Counted from the stretch's first letter, positions 1 through 9,186 are shown. The stretch is 64,000 bases of DNA from Ectothiorhodospiraceae bacterium (GCA_024234875.1 JACKNM010000015.1:100694-164693); one strand, 5' to 3'. Numbers and translations: made by a program. The notes: a model not told the origin generated them from the sequence alone.

Positions 1-1
1 C

Positions 2-2083
2 GACAAGCGTTCCTACGACCGCTCCACCTGGAACTACCAGTTCGGGTCCGACGGCTACGTGATGGTCGACGAGACCATGACCGACCCGCGCTGCGTGTAC
101 CAGCTACTGAAAGGGCATTTCTCGCGCTACACGCCGGAAGTGGTCAGCGGCATCACCGGCACACCGAAGGAGCAGTTCCTCAAGGTGGCGGAGATGATCG
201 CCTCGACCGCCACGGCGGACCGGGTGATGACGATCCTCTACGCCCTCGGCTGGACGCAGCACTCCACCGGCTCGCAGAACATCCGCACCATGGCCATGAT
301 CCAGCTCTTGCTGGGGAACATCGGTCGCGCGGGCGGTGGCGTGAACGCGCTGCGCGGGCATGCCAACGTGCAGGGCATCACCGACATGAACCTGCTCACC
401 GCGTCCCTCCCGGGGTACATGCGCCTCGCGAACGACGCCGAGCAGGACTTCCAGGGCTTCCTCGACAAGCGCTCGCCGAAGCCTCTGCGCCCGGGGCAGA
501 TCAGTTACTGGAAGAACTTCCCGAAGTTCTGGAACAGTCTGATGAAGGCCTGGTACGGCTCGGTCGCGACGCCGGAGAACAGCTTCTGCTACGAGTGGAT
601 GCCGAAGCTCGACAAGGGCTACGACGTCCTGCACATGTTCGAGCGGATGTATCAGGGACAGATGAACGGGTTCTTCTGTCAGGGGTTCAATCCGCTCGCG
701 GCGGTGTCGAACGCGAAGAAGGTCGGGCTCGGGCTCGCCAAGCTCAAGTACCTGGTGGTTATCGATCCGCTCGCGACCGAGACGTCGGAGTTCTGGCGTA
801 ACGCGGGGCCGTACAACAACGTCGACCCGAAGAGCATCCAGACCGAGGTGTTCCGCCTGCCGTCGTCGTGCTTCGCCGAGGAGACCGGGTCGTTCACCAA
901 CTCCGGACGCGTGGCCAACTGGCACCTCGCGGCGGGTGCCCCCCCCGGGGAGGCGAAGACCGACTCCGACATCATGGCCGGGCTGCACATGGCGCTGCGT
1001 CGCCTCTACGAGAAGGAGGGCGGGGTCCTCGCCGAGGCGGTGACCTCGGTGTACTGGCCGTACGGCGATCCGACGAAGCCGTCACCGGAGGAGCTGGCGA
1101 AGGAGTTCTCCGGCTACGTCGTGCGCGATGTCACCGACGCCGCGGATCCGACCAAGGTACTGCTCAAGGGTGGTCAGCAGGTCTCCGGGTTCGGTCAGCT
1201 GCGCGACGATGGCTCGACGGCGTGCGGGAACTGGCTGTACGCCGGTCACTGGTCGCCCGAGGGCAACTTGATGGCACGCCGGGACGTGAGCGACCCGTCG
1301 GGCCTCGGCTACTACCCCAACTGGGGTGTCGCGTGGCCGGCGAATCGTCGCATCCTCTACAACCGCGCCTCGGCCGACACCAACGGCAAGCCATGGGACT
1401 CGTCGCGGACCGGAATCCTCTGGAACGGCTCGCGGTGGACCGGACCCGACGTTCCGGATATGGCGCCGACGGCGGCTCCCGAGAACGGTGTCGGTCCGTT
1501 CATCATGCAACCGGAGGGGGTCGGCCGCCTGTTCGCGCTCTCCGGCATGGCGGACGGACCGTTCCCGGAGCACTACGAGCCGTTCGAGAGCCCGCTCGCG
1601 GCCAATCCACTGCATCCTGACAATCCGGCGGCACGCAACAGCCCCGCGGCGCGCGTGTTCAAGGGCGACATGGAGCAGTTCGGTAAGGCGGACGAGTTCC
1701 CGTACGCGGCGACCACCTATCGCCTCACCGAGCACCACCACTTCTGGACCAAGCACTCGCACGCCAACGCGGTGGTGCAGCCGGAGCAGTTCATCGAGAT
1801 CGGTGAGGATCTGGCACAGGAGAAGGGAATCGCCAACGGCGACATGGTCAAGGTCCGCTCCAATCGCGGTGAGGTGACGGCGAAGGCGGTGGTCACCAAG
1901 CGCATGCGCAAGCTCACCGTCGAGGGCAAGCCCGTCCACCACGTCGGGATTCCCATCCATTGGGGCTTCACCGGTGTCGCGCGCAACGGCTATCTCGCCA
2001 ATGCGCTGACCCCGTTCGTCGGCGATGCATCGGCCCAGACGCCCGAGTTCAAGGCGTTCCTGGTCGATCTCGAGCGCGTGTAA
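2..2083 (+). CDS. fdnG: Formate dehydrogenase (Fdn/Fdo type) catalytic subunit, 5' truncated
   Basis: This is the C-terminal 693 residues of the molybdopterin subunit of a respiratory, periplasm-facing formate dehydrogenase, which oxidises formate to CO2 and passes electrons to the beta subunit. The frame is open to the left edge: the first codons read DKRSYDRSTWNYQ, a stretch internal to this family, so the Met at 59 is not the start. Conserved stretches include LLLGNIGRAGGGVNALRGHA, ETGSFTNSGR and the C-terminal dinucleotide-binding domain (TEHHHFWTKHSHANAVVQPE). The N-terminal Fe-S domain and the active-site Sec or Cys lie off the window. The selB gene 2.6 kb downstream in the same gene run makes selenocysteine likely, but that is inference. 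The stop is 12 bp before fdnH, and an AAGGAGGAG ribosome site lies in that gap. Confidence 0.93.
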   Translation, partial: DKRSYDRSTWNYQFGSDGYVMVDETMTDPRCVYQLLKGHFSRYTPEVVSGITGTPKEQFLKVAEMIASTATADRVMTILYALGWTQHSTGSQNIRTMAMIQLLLGNIGRAGGGVNALRGHANVQGITDMNLLTASLPGYMRLANDAEQDFQGFLDKRSPKPLRPGQISYWKNFPKFWNSLMKAWYGSVATPENSFCYEWMPKLDKGYDVLHMFERMYQGQMNGFFCQGFNPLAAVSNAKKVGLGLAKLKYLVVIDPLATETSEFWRNAGPYNNVDPKSIQTEVFRLPSSCFAEETGSFTNSGRVANWHLAAGAPPGEAKTDSDIMAGLHMALRRLYEKEGGVLAEAVTSVYWPYGDPTKPSPEELAKEFSGYVVRDVTDAADPTKVLLKGGQQVSGFGQLRDDGSTACGNWLYAGHWSPEGNLMARRDVSDPSGLGYYPNWGVAWPANRRILYNRASADTNGKPWDSSRTGILWNGSRWTGPDVPDMAPTAAPENGVGPFIMQPEGVGRLFALSGMADGPFPEHYEPFESPLAANPLHPDNPAARNSPAARVFKGDMEQFGKADEFPYAATTYRLTEHHHFWTKHSHANAVVQPEQFIEIGEDLAQEKGIANGDMVKVRSNRGEVTAKAVVTKRMRKLTVEGKPVHHVGIPIHWGFTGVARNGYLANALTPFVGDASAQTPEFKAFLVDLERV

Positions 2084-2095
2084 GGAGGAGACGAC

Positions 2096-2980
2096 ATGGC
2101 AACTCTACAGTCGCTGGATGTCGTCGAGCGCTCGGCGACGACCGTGCCGACCCCGCAGGCGAGGGATGGCGTGCCCAAGCTCGCCAAGCTCATCGACGTG
2201 GCCAAGTGTATCGGCTGCAAGGCCTGTCAGGTCGCATGCTCGCAGTGGAACGATCTCTCGGAGGAGGTCGGCCAGAACGTGGGTGTGTACGACAACCCGG
2301 CGGACCTGTCGGCGAACACCTGGACGCTGATGCGCTTCGCGGAGCAGCAGCGAGCCGACGGCGGGCTCGAATGGCTCATCCGCAAGGACGGGTGCATGCA
2401 CTGCGAGGATCCGGGCTGCCTCAAGGCATGCCCGGCCCCCGGGGCGATCGTGAAGTACGCGAACGGAATCGTGGACTTCATCTCCGAGAACTGCATCGGC
2501 TGCGGGTACTGCATCAAGGGGTGCCCGTTCGACGTCCCGAGGCTCTCCGAGCGTGACAACAAGGCCTACAAGTGCAGTCTCTGCTCGGACCGCGTCGCCG
2601 TCGGCCTGGAGCCGGCATGCGTGAAGACGTGTCCCACCAGTGCCATCAAGTTCGGCACCAAGGACGACATGCTCGAGTACGGCGAGAAGCGGGTCACGCA
2701 GCTCAAGGAGCGTGGGTTCCAGAACGCCGGGGTCTACGACCCGCAAGGCGTCGGCGGCACCCACGTCATGTACGTGCTGCAGCACGCCGACAAGCCCGAG
2801 AACTACGTGGGCCTGCCCGCGGAGCCCCAGATCGCCAGCATGGTCGGGTTCTGGAAGGGGCTTTCGAAGCCATGGGCGGCGGCGCTTCTCGGGCTGTCCG
2901 TGCTGGGGGCGTTCCTGCACTACGTCACCCACGGGCCGAACGAGGTCGACGAGGACCACAAGAACGGGGAGGAGGTCTGA
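2096..2980 (+). CDS. fdnH: Formate dehydrogenase iron-sulfur (beta) subunit
   Basis: The product is a 294-residue electron-transfer subunit that passes electrons from the molybdenum subunit to the membrane cytochrome b. Four ferredoxin-type cysteine clusters are visible: CIGCKACQVAC, CMHCEDPGCLKAC, CIGCGYCIKGC and CSLCSDR...CVKTC, enough for four [4Fe-4S] centres. A single C-terminal membrane helix (about residues 258-280, WAAALLGLSVLGAFLHYV) anchors it. Length and layout match FdnH/FdoH. The start is set by a strong AAGGAGGAG site 12-13 bp after the fdnG stop. Its stop overlaps the next start (TGATG), so it is translationally coupled to fdnI. Confidence 0.96.
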   Translation: MATLQSLDVVERSATTVPTPQARDGVPKLAKLIDVAKCIGCKACQVACSQWNDLSEEVGQNVGVYDNPADLSANTWTLMRFAEQQRADGGLEWLIRKDGCMHCEDPGCLKACPAPGAIVKYANGIVDFISENCIGCGYCIKGCPFDVPRLSERDNKAYKCSLCSDRVAVGLEPACVKTCPTSAIKFGTKDDMLEYGEKRVTQLKERGFQNAGVYDPQGVGGTHVMYVLQHADKPENYVGLPAEPQIASMVGFWKGLSKPWAAALLGLSVLGAFLHYVTHGPNEVDEDHKNGEEV

Positions 2981-3621
2981 TGAGCCCGACATCGAGCTCG
3001 CGTCGCGAGCTACTGCGCTACAAGCCGTTCGACCGGATGCTCCACTGGCTCGTCGCGGTGGGATTCATCCTCGCCGGCCTGTCCGGGCTCGCGTTCTTCC
3101 ATCCATCGTTCTTCTTCCTCACCAACCTGTTCGGGGGCGGTGGCTGGACGCGGATCCTGCATCCTTTCGTGGGCGTGGTGATGTTCGCGTTCTTCCTCGT
3201 CCTGGTGCTGCGATTCCTGCGCGACAACCTCCCGGCGGCGGCGGACGCGCAGTGGTTCTCGCAGCTCGGGGCCATCGTCGGCAACCGGGAGCGACCGTCT
3301 GCGGACGTGGGGAAGTACAACGGCGGCCAGAAGCTCGTGTTCTGGGTGATGGTGCTCTCCTTGCTAGCCCTGGTGGTCACCGGCGTGGTGCTGTGGCGGC
3401 CGTACTTCGCGCCGCAGTTCACGGTGGACATCCTGCGGCTCGCGGTGGTGGTGCATGCGGTGTCGGCGTTCGTCGCGCTGCTCGCCGCGGTGGTGCATGT
3501 CTACGCCGCGATCTGGGTCAAGGGCACCGTGCGTGCGATGACTCGGGGCACGGTGAGCCACAAGTGGGCGGCCCACCACCATCCGGCCTGGTACCGCAAG
3601 GTGACGGGGTCGCGGACGTGA
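2980..3621 (+). CDS. fdnI: Formate dehydrogenase cytochrome b556 (gamma) subunit
   Basis: The product is a 213-residue integral membrane di-heme cytochrome b that receives electrons from the beta subunit and reduces the quinone pool. Four hydrophobic segments are visible, starting with MLHWLVAVGFILAGLSGLAF. Histidines placed to ligate heme occur in RMLHWL, LHPFVGV and the VVHAVSAF / VVHVYAAIWVKG helix. The C-terminus GTVSHKWAAHHHPAWYRK is typical of the family. I chose the ATG at 2980, which overlaps the fdnH stop by one base; the frame is also open upstream, but that part reads antiparallel to FdnH coding and lacks family similarity. Confidence 0.95.
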   Translation: MSPTSSSRRELLRYKPFDRMLHWLVAVGFILAGLSGLAFFHPSFFFLTNLFGGGGWTRILHPFVGVVMFAFFLVLVLRFLRDNLPAAADAQWFSQLGAIVGNRERPSADVGKYNGGQKLVFWVMVLSLLALVVTGVVLWRPYFAPQFTVDILRLAVVVHAVSAFVALLAAVVHVYAAIWVKGTVRAMTRGTVSHKWAAHHHPAWYRKVTGSRT

Positions 3622-3640
3622 GAGCGCTCCAGGCGTCTTC

Positions 3641-4576
3641 GTGGTGTCAGGAGTGACCCTGCCAGTCGAGACCGACCCTGGGGGGACGGCGCCTGCCGAC
3701 CCGACCCCCAGGGTGGTCGTCCCGGAGCTGCGGGCGGTGTTCGCCGACCGCAGCATGCGATTTCGTCAGCTCGCGCGTGGGCGGAACGATGCGGATTACC
3801 TCGTCTTCCTCTCCACCCTGGCCGCGGCGCAACACGCCGTGGCCGGTGAGGGCGGCAGTACCCTCGACCATGCGTCCGGCGGCGACCCGCCTCTCGACGT
3901 CACATCGCTGTTGAGGCATGTCGACTGGCACGTCGACCTCGACCGACTTCTGACCCGGCTACGGCCCGATGCCACCGGAAACCTGCTGGCGGTCGTCGAA
4001 GCGATGGACGTCGCCTCCCGGACGGAGCTCGACGTGCTTGCGGTCGCGATGCTCGAGGGCGCGCCGGCGCCGGTTGCGGCGCAGCTCGCCTGGATGCCGA
4101 TCGTCGCCGCCGCGCTCCAGGTCACCTGGACACGGGCGGCATCGAAGCTCGATCCGGCGCGGTTGCGGTGCGCGACGACGGCGACGCAGTGCCCTGCGTG
4201 CGGGTACGCGCCGGTGGCCAGCGTGGTCCAGACCGGGGGCGAGCGCACCGGGCGCCGCTACCTCCAGTGCGCGCTCTGCGCGTGCGAGTGGTACCTCGTG
4301 CGCGTGAGCTGCAGCACGTGCGGGGCCACCGACGGGGTGAGCTACCTCAAGCTCGAGGCCGAGGGCGAGGGCGAGCAGGGCTATCCGACGGTGCGAGCCG
4401 AGATCTGCGACGCCTGCCGAAGCTATCTGAAGGTCATCGACCGCTCCCGCGACGGCTTCGCCGAGGCCCATGCCGACGACCTCGCCTCGCTCGCCCTCGA
4501 CGTTCTCGTCGGCGAGCACGGCTACCAGCGAAGCGGGCCCAACCTCCTGTTCGCCCCGGGGACCACGGACGACTGA
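3641..4576 (+). CDS. fdhE: Formate dehydrogenase accessory protein FdhE
   Basis: FdhE is a cytoplasmic rubredoxin-like protein needed to mature respiratory formate dehydrogenases. This copy has 311 residues, as usual. Its signature is a series of CxxC pairs: Cys184-Pro-Ala-Cys187, then CALCACEW, then CSTCGA, and Cys256-Asp-Ala-Cys259. The N-terminal half is helical and not strongly conserved. It starts only 19 bp after fdnI. The annotated start is GTG 3641; a second in-frame GTG at 3653 is also possible and neither has a strong ribosome site. Position in the fdn operon agrees with the role. Confidence 0.93.
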   Translation: MVSGVTLPVETDPGGTAPADPTPRVVVPELRAVFADRSMRFRQLARGRNDADYLVFLSTLAAAQHAVAGEGGSTLDHASGGDPPLDVTSLLRHVDWHVDLDRLLTRLRPDATGNLLAVVEAMDVASRTELDVLAVAMLEGAPAPVAAQLAWMPIVAAALQVTWTRAASKLDPARLRCATTATQCPACGYAPVASVVQTGGERTGRRYLQCALCACEWYLVRVSCSTCGATDGVSYLKLEAEGEGEQGYPTVRAEICDACRSYLKVIDRSRDGFAEAHADDLASLALDVLVGEHGYQRSGPNLLFAPGTTDD

Positions 4577-4728
4577 GTGGGGCCACAGCGGGAGGTGCCC
4601 CTCACGCCCCGTGTGGGCGCCGGGCATGGTGACGTCACACGCATGAACGCGCCGACTGCACCCGCCCCTCGGTGCTCGACGGGGCGCCTGCCGACCCCCT
4701 TGCAGGCCAGCCCGCGGTGCTCGGAGCC

Positions 4729-6783
4729 ATGACCCTGATCGTCGGTACCGCTGGCCACATCGACCACGGCAAGACCTCGCTGGTCCGCGCGCTCACCGGG
4801 GTCGATACCGACCGCCTCAAGGAGGAGAAGGCACGCGGCATCACCATCGATCTCGGATACGCCTATCTGCGCGCCGGGGCGGCGGAGCTCGGCTTCGTCG
4901 ACGTGCCCGGTCACGAGCGTTTCGTCCACAACATGCTGGCCGGTGCGGCCGGTGTGGAGTTCGCGCTCCTGGTGGTGGCGGCCGACGACGGCGTGATGCC
5001 GCAGACGGTCGAGCACCAGCAAATCCTCGATCTCCTCGGGATCGTCGATGGCGCGGTGGTGATCACCAAGACCGACCTCGTGGAGCCGACCCGCGTCGCG
5101 GCGGTGGAGCATCAAGTCCGATCGCTGCTCGAAGGCACGGCACTCGCGTCGGTTCCGGTCTTCGCGCTCAGCACGCGCACCGGGGTGGGGGTTCCCACCT
5201 TGCGCGACTTCCTGACCGACCGTGCCATCTCCGCCCGTCGCGCGCGCGTGCCGAGCGCCTTTCGCCTGTCCGTCGATCGCTGCTTCACCCTCGAAGGTGC
5301 AGGCACGGTGGTCACCGGAACCGTGCTCTCGGGAGAGGTCAGTGAGGGTGACGTGGTGCGCATCGCACCCCGGGGGCTCGAGGCGCGGGTGCGGGGTCTG
5401 CGGCGGCAGAATCGTCCCGCGCCGACGGCCGTCGTGGGTGACCGTTGTGCGCTGAATCTCGCAGGGAGCCGGATCGACCGTCAGGCGGTGTCGCGCGGTG
5501 ACTGGGTGGTGGCGGAATCGGTCCGGGACGGCTCGAGCACGCTCGACGTCGAGCTTCGGCTGCTCGCGAGCGAGCCACGCGCGCTCGCCCACTGGACACC
5601 CGTCCACGTCCACATCGGTGCCAGCCATCTCCACGGGCGGGTGGGCCTGCTGCAGGGTGAGCGCCTCGGGCCAGGCGACGTCGGATTCGCGCAGCTCGTG
5701 CTCGACGGCAGCCTGCCGGCGGCGCTCGGCGACCGTTTCGTCATCCGCGACCAGTCGGCCCGTCGCACCGTCGGCGGTGGGCAGGTGCTCGACATGCTGC
5801 CGCCCCGCCGCGGGCGGCGGTCCCCGACGCGGATCGCCTACTTGAACACCCTGCGCTCGGTCCTCGAGGCGGCACCGGAGGGCAGGGTCGAGGCGCTGCG
5901 GGGGGGGCTGCGGATGGCGCTCGAGTCGTCTCCGTACGGTCTCGACCTCGGCGGCTTCGTCCGCAATGCGAATCTCGACGCGGAGGGGATCGGCGCGCTG
6001 TCGGCGGTCGAGGGGTTGGAGGTCGTCGTCGACGACGAGCGTCGGCTCGCCTTCTCGCCTTCCGGTTGGCGTGCGCTCGGCGGTCGTATCGTCACCGCGC
6101 TGGCGGATGCGCATGCGCGCGAGCCAGAGCTCGCGGGCATCGACCGCGAGCGGTTGCGTCGAATGAGCGTGCCCCAGCTGCCATCGGTCGCGTTCCGTCG
6201 CAGGCTGGCCGAGCTGGTGCGTGGTGGCGAGGTGGTCGGGCGCGGTCAGTTCGTGGCCCTGCCCGTGCACGAGGCGCGCCTGGAGTCGGCCGACGCCGCG
6301 TTGTGGGCGCGGGTTCGCCCCTGGCTCGAGCCCGAGCGCTACCAACCACCACGGGTGCGCGACATCGCGCGATCCGAGGATCTCGCCGAGAACGAGGTAC
6401 GCCGCGTGCTACAACTGGTCGCGCGCATGGGCGAGGTCTACAAGGTGGCGCACGATCACTACTTCCTGGAGCGCGCGGTGCTCGATCTCGCCGACATCGC
6501 GGCGCGCCTCGCCGGCGAGGCGGGTAGCATTCGGGCGGCGCCGTTTCGCGATCGCATCGGCGTCGGCCGCAAGCTCGCGATCCAGATCCTCGAGTTCTTC
6601 GATCGGGTGGGCTATACGCGGCGTGTGCGGGACGAGCACCTGATTCGCCAGCCGGACTTCTGGCGGGCGGGGGGGGAGGCCGCCGAGCCGGTCGAGCCTG
6701 ACGCGCGGGCCGATGCTGCCATGCTCGGCGCCGATGCGTCGGGGGCGGCGTGCCCGGTCGACGCTGACGAGGGTGGGCGATGA
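4729..6783 (+). CDS. selB: Selenocysteine-specific elongation factor SelB
   Basis: SelB is the GTPase that carries Sec-tRNA to in-frame UGA codons marked by a SECIS hairpin. The 684-residue product begins MTLIVGTAGHIDHGKT, with the G1 loop GHIDHGKT at residues 9-16, the G3 motif DVPGH at 58-62 and the G4 motif TKTD near residue 113. Domains 2 and 3 follow, then four winged-helix repeats in the C-terminal half, which bind the SECIS RNA. The frame extends upstream to 4672, but the ATG at 4729 matches the family N-terminus. It lies 152 bp after fdhE. This implies that the genome encodes selenoproteins, probably including the upstream FDH. No selA, selD or tRNA-Sec is in the window. Confidence 0.96.
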   Translation: MTLIVGTAGHIDHGKTSLVRALTGVDTDRLKEEKARGITIDLGYAYLRAGAAELGFVDVPGHERFVHNMLAGAAGVEFALLVVAADDGVMPQTVEHQQILDLLGIVDGAVVITKTDLVEPTRVAAVEHQVRSLLEGTALASVPVFALSTRTGVGVPTLRDFLTDRAISARRARVPSAFRLSVDRCFTLEGAGTVVTGTVLSGEVSEGDVVRIAPRGLEARVRGLRRQNRPAPTAVVGDRCALNLAGSRIDRQAVSRGDWVVAESVRDGSSTLDVELRLLASEPRALAHWTPVHVHIGASHLHGRVGLLQGERLGPGDVGFAQLVLDGSLPAALGDRFVIRDQSARRTVGGGQVLDMLPPRRGRRSPTRIAYLNTLRSVLEAAPEGRVEALRGGLRMALESSPYGLDLGGFVRNANLDAEGIGALSAVEGLEVVVDDERRLAFSPSGWRALGGRIVTALADAHAREPELAGIDRERLRRMSVPQLPSVAFRRRLAELVRGGEVVGRGQFVALPVHEARLESADAALWARVRPWLEPERYQPPRVRDIARSEDLAENEVRRVLQLVARMGEVYKVAHDHYFLERAVLDLADIAARLAGEAGSIRAAPFRDRIGVGRKLAIQILEFFDRVGYTRRVRDEHLIRQPDFWRAGGEAAEPVEPDARADAAMLGADASGAACPVDADEGGR

Positions 6784-7208
6784 ACGACGATTCGTGCGAT
6801 CCGGGTGCACTTCCCGACGAGCTGCTCTACTCGCCGCGAGCGGAGATGTGGCTGCGCTTCGATGCAGACGAGGTCGTGGTCGGCTCGACCCACCTGGCAG
6901 CGAGCCTCGGCGAGTTCGTCGCCTTCACACCGAAGCGTGATGGTCGGGCCATCGATCTCGACCGGGCGCTCGGCGTGATGGAGGTGGTGAAGGCGGTGGT
7001 CGCGATTCACGCGCCGCTATCCGCGGTGATCGTCGCCCACAATGCGGCCGTGCGCGAGGATCCGTCTCTAGCGAACCGCGACCCGTACGGCGAGGGATGG
7101 CTGTTTCGCCTACGGCCGACCCGTCTCGACGAGGAGCGCGGCGAGCTCGTCTCGCGCGACGCGTACGTCGCGATGCTCAACGCCGGGACGGCCCCGGACG
7201 CCGGCTGA
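6780..7208 (+). CDS. GcvH-like lipoyl-carrier protein linked to selB
   Basis: This 142-residue protein resembles glycine cleavage H proteins. The lipoyl motif VMEVVKAVVAIHAP carries Lys71, the candidate lipoylation site, and the C-terminal family block NRDPYGEGWLFRLRPT is intact. The N-terminus is unusual (PDELLYSPRAEMWLRFDADE). The start ATG overlaps the selB stop (ATGA), so it is translationally coupled to selB and not to any gcvT or gcvP, none of which is in the window. H-like lipoate-binding proteins with sulfur-transfer roles are known from the sHdr sulfur-oxidation pathway. A role as a carrier for sulfur or selenium here is inference from its neighbours. Confidence 0.8.
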   Translation: MNDDSCDPGALPDELLYSPRAEMWLRFDADEVVVGSTHLAASLGEFVAFTPKRDGRAIDLDRALGVMEVVKAVVAIHAPLSAVIVAHNAAVREDPSLANRDPYGEGWLFRLRPTRLDEERGELVSRDAYVAMLNAGTAPDAG

Positions 7209-7221
7209 CGGACAGCCGGGG

Positions 7222-7602
7222 ATGGACGACCCAGGGTTGGCGATCGTGCTCTGGGCCGCCGGCGCCGACGACGCGTTGGCGGCGGCAACGCCATTCGTAT
7301 TCGCCGCGGCGTCGGCCGCCCTCGATCACCCGGTGGAGGTGCTGTTCACGTCGCGCAGCGTGCGATTGCTGGTGGACGGCGTCGCCCAGGGCGCCGCCAC
7401 GCCAGGGGCCGCCTATACGACCCTGTACGGTTTCATGCAGGCGGCGCACACCGCCGGTGCTCGCTTCCACGCCTGCTCGATGGCGCTGACGTCGTTCGTG
7501 GTCGAGGGCGAGGTGTTGATCGCGGAGCATGATGGGGTGCGCAACGTCACCGCGGTGATCGCCGGCGCGCTCGAGCACGGTCGCCGTATGCTCGTGTTCT
7601 GA
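7222..7602 (+). CDS. DsrE/DsrF-like protein
   Basis: The 126-residue protein has the compact alternating fold pattern of the DsrE-like family: LAIVLWAAGADDALAAATPF, VEVLFTSRSVRLLVDG, and a conserved Cys85 within FHACSMALT. DsrE-type proteins are small cytoplasmic sulfur-carrier or sulfurtransferase subunits that use a cysteine in this region. It follows the GcvH-like gene by 13 bp and is the last gene of the fdn-selB gene run. A related architecture, YedF (TusA plus DsrE-like), is annotated as a selenium-metabolism protein, which makes a link to selB plausible. The exact substrate is unknown. Confidence 0.7.
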   Translation: MDDPGLAIVLWAAGADDALAAATPFVFAAASAALDHPVEVLFTSRSVRLLVDGVAQGAATPGAAYTTLYGFMQAAHTAGARFHACSMALTSFVVEGEVLIAEHDGVRNVTAVIAGALEHGRRMLVF

Positions 7603-7661
7603 GCCGGGCACGAGTCGAGGTGCGAGCGCGTGGGTATCGGAGCGGGACTGCGTCGAGTCCG

Positions 7662-9170
7662 TCAGCCGAGACGAGCGGTGCGCGCCTCGAGCCCCCCGAA
7701 GGCGCCTAGCCCGAGTCTTCGACGCACCAGCCGTGACACGGCGTCGATCGCCAGCGTGACCGCGGCGGTGATCATCAGCAACACCACGGCGCGGTCGAGT
7801 CGGATTTCGGCGATCGCACTGTCGACGAAGAAGCCGAGGGTCTGAATGCCGAGCATACCGACGATGGCCGACTCGCGCACCACGATCTCCCAGCGGTAGA
7901 ACACGTAGGCGAGGAAGGGCGCATAGAGTCGCGGCGTCAGCTCGTAGGCGTGCAGGTCGAGCCCACGCGGGGCGTCCGGGCGGAGCATTGGGACAACCCG
8001 CTCGGCCTCTCGACCGAGGAGATGGGCGATGATCGCCCCGTTGTGGATCCCGAGCGCGAGGATCGCTGGCAGCATCGACGGGCCGAGGATCTGCAACGCC
8101 AGGTAGCAGAGCATGAACTCGGGTGTCGAGCGTGCCACCACGAGTATCACGTGACCGACCCCGCGCCCGACGCGCCCGACCACTGCAGGCACGAGCAACG
8201 GATACGCGGCGAGCGCGAGCAGGCCCATCAGGGCGATCGTGATCTGCGATACGACCAGGGTTGCGACCATGCCCGGCACTGCCTGCTCGCCGACCAGCAA
8301 CCCCAACCAGTCGCCGAGCTCTGCCCACGGCGCCACGTCGAGCAGGTTGGCGTCGCGCAACGGCGCCGGCACGAGGTCCTCGGTCAGGAACCGTGTGACG
8401 TTGTCCCAGGACAACGGCACGCTGCGGGTGCCGGCCAGCACCGCGAGTGCGCCGAGCAGATAAAACGGCACGAGGCGTGGGCGCATCCACAGACGCATGG
8501 TCCCGATGAGGGCGTAGTACGCGAGGAGCACCGCAGCCACCGAGCCGTACTCTCCCTGGCGGAAGAAGGTGTCGAGCTCGAACCCCAGTGTCGGCAGGCC
8601 GACGAAACCGAGCACCGCGCTCGAGCGCAGACCACATTCCACCCGATACAGCCCGTAGACTCGCATCGGCCCCAGTGCGAGCGGCAACCGGGCGAAGAGG
8701 AACGCCGAGATGCGTCCCGTGCGCGGTGGGAGGACGTCCGCCGGGCGGCGGTCGATCTCGTCCAGGATCTCGGCGAATACCTTGCCGAAGATTCCGGCGT
8801 AGGGAATCGCAATCGCGAGCACGCCGGCGCTCGCGCTCGGTCCGAGCGGCTGGATCAGTAGCAATGCCCAGAACAGCTCGTGCACCGAGCGCAGCACGGC
8901 GCAACCGATCCGCACGGCGCGACGATGATGGAGCACCGCGAGGGCGAGCCCGACGGCCGCCCCGAGGGCGACACCGAAGAACGCGAACGCAAGGGTGAGT
9001 GCGATGGCGTCGCCGAGGCTCGCAAGCGTCGCGAAGCTCGGTGCGAGGAAGCCCGCGAGGACCCGCCCGAGCACGCGCCACGGATCATGCCCGCCGATCT
9101 CCAGGTCGGCGAATGGCAGCAACGCGACCGCCGCCAGCAGCAGCACGAGGCCGACGTTGCGACGTGTCAC
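7662..9170 (-). CDS. Fused PhnE-type ABC transporter permease (putative selenate/oxyanion)
   Basis: The product is about 502 residues, roughly twice a normal PhnE permease. It contains two homologous halves, each ending in a similar stretch: SAVLGFVGLPTLGFELDTFF in the first and GMLGIQTLGFFVDSAI in the second. It is therefore a tandem fusion of two inner-membrane permease domains with about twelve hydrophobic segments. I chose GTG 9170 because upstream in-frame sequence overlaps the ATPase gene; the resulting N-terminus (VTRRNVGLVLLLAAVALLPF) starts directly before the first membrane helix. It is the last gene of the three-gene transporter operon. Substrate assignment depends on the binding protein. 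Confidence 0.87.
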   Translation of the reverse strand: MTRRNVGLVLLLAAVALLPFADLEIGGHDPWRVLGRVLAGFLAPSFATLASLGDAIALTLAFAFFGVALGAAVGLALAVLHHRRAVRIGCAVLRSVHELFWALLLIQPLGPSASAGVLAIAIPYAGIFGKVFAEILDEIDRRPADVLPPRTGRISAFLFARLPLALGPMRVYGLYRVECGLRSSAVLGFVGLPTLGFELDTFFRQGEYGSVAAVLLAYYALIGTMRLWMRPRLVPFYLLGALAVLAGTRSVPLSWDNVTRFLTEDLVPAPLRDANLLDVAPWAELGDWLGLLVGEQAVPGMVATLVVSQITIALMGLLALAAYPLLVPAVVGRVGRGVGHVILVVARSTPEFMLCYLALQILGPSMLPAILALGIHNGAIIAHLLGREAERVVPMLRPDAPRGLDLHAYELTPRLYAPFLAYVFYRWEIVVRESAIVGMLGIQTLGFFVDSAIAEIRLDRAVVLLMITAAVTLAIDAVSRLVRRRLGLGAFGGLEARTARLG

Positions 9171-9186
9171 CCGGCAGCCACATCCA

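Noticed and set aside
4577..4728. Possible tRNA-Sec gene upstream of selB
   Set aside because: No TCA anticodon loop with a long variable arm and no acceptor-stem pairing could be found here.
4522..6345. 607-codon open frame on the minus strand opposite selB
   Set aside because: It is antisense to a clear SelB, has biased Arg/His/Pro composition and no family motifs; long shadow frames are usual in GC-rich DNA.
7177..9081. 634-codon minus-strand frame overlapping the permease
   Set aside because: Same strand but another frame of the permease gene; very Arg-rich and without similarity.
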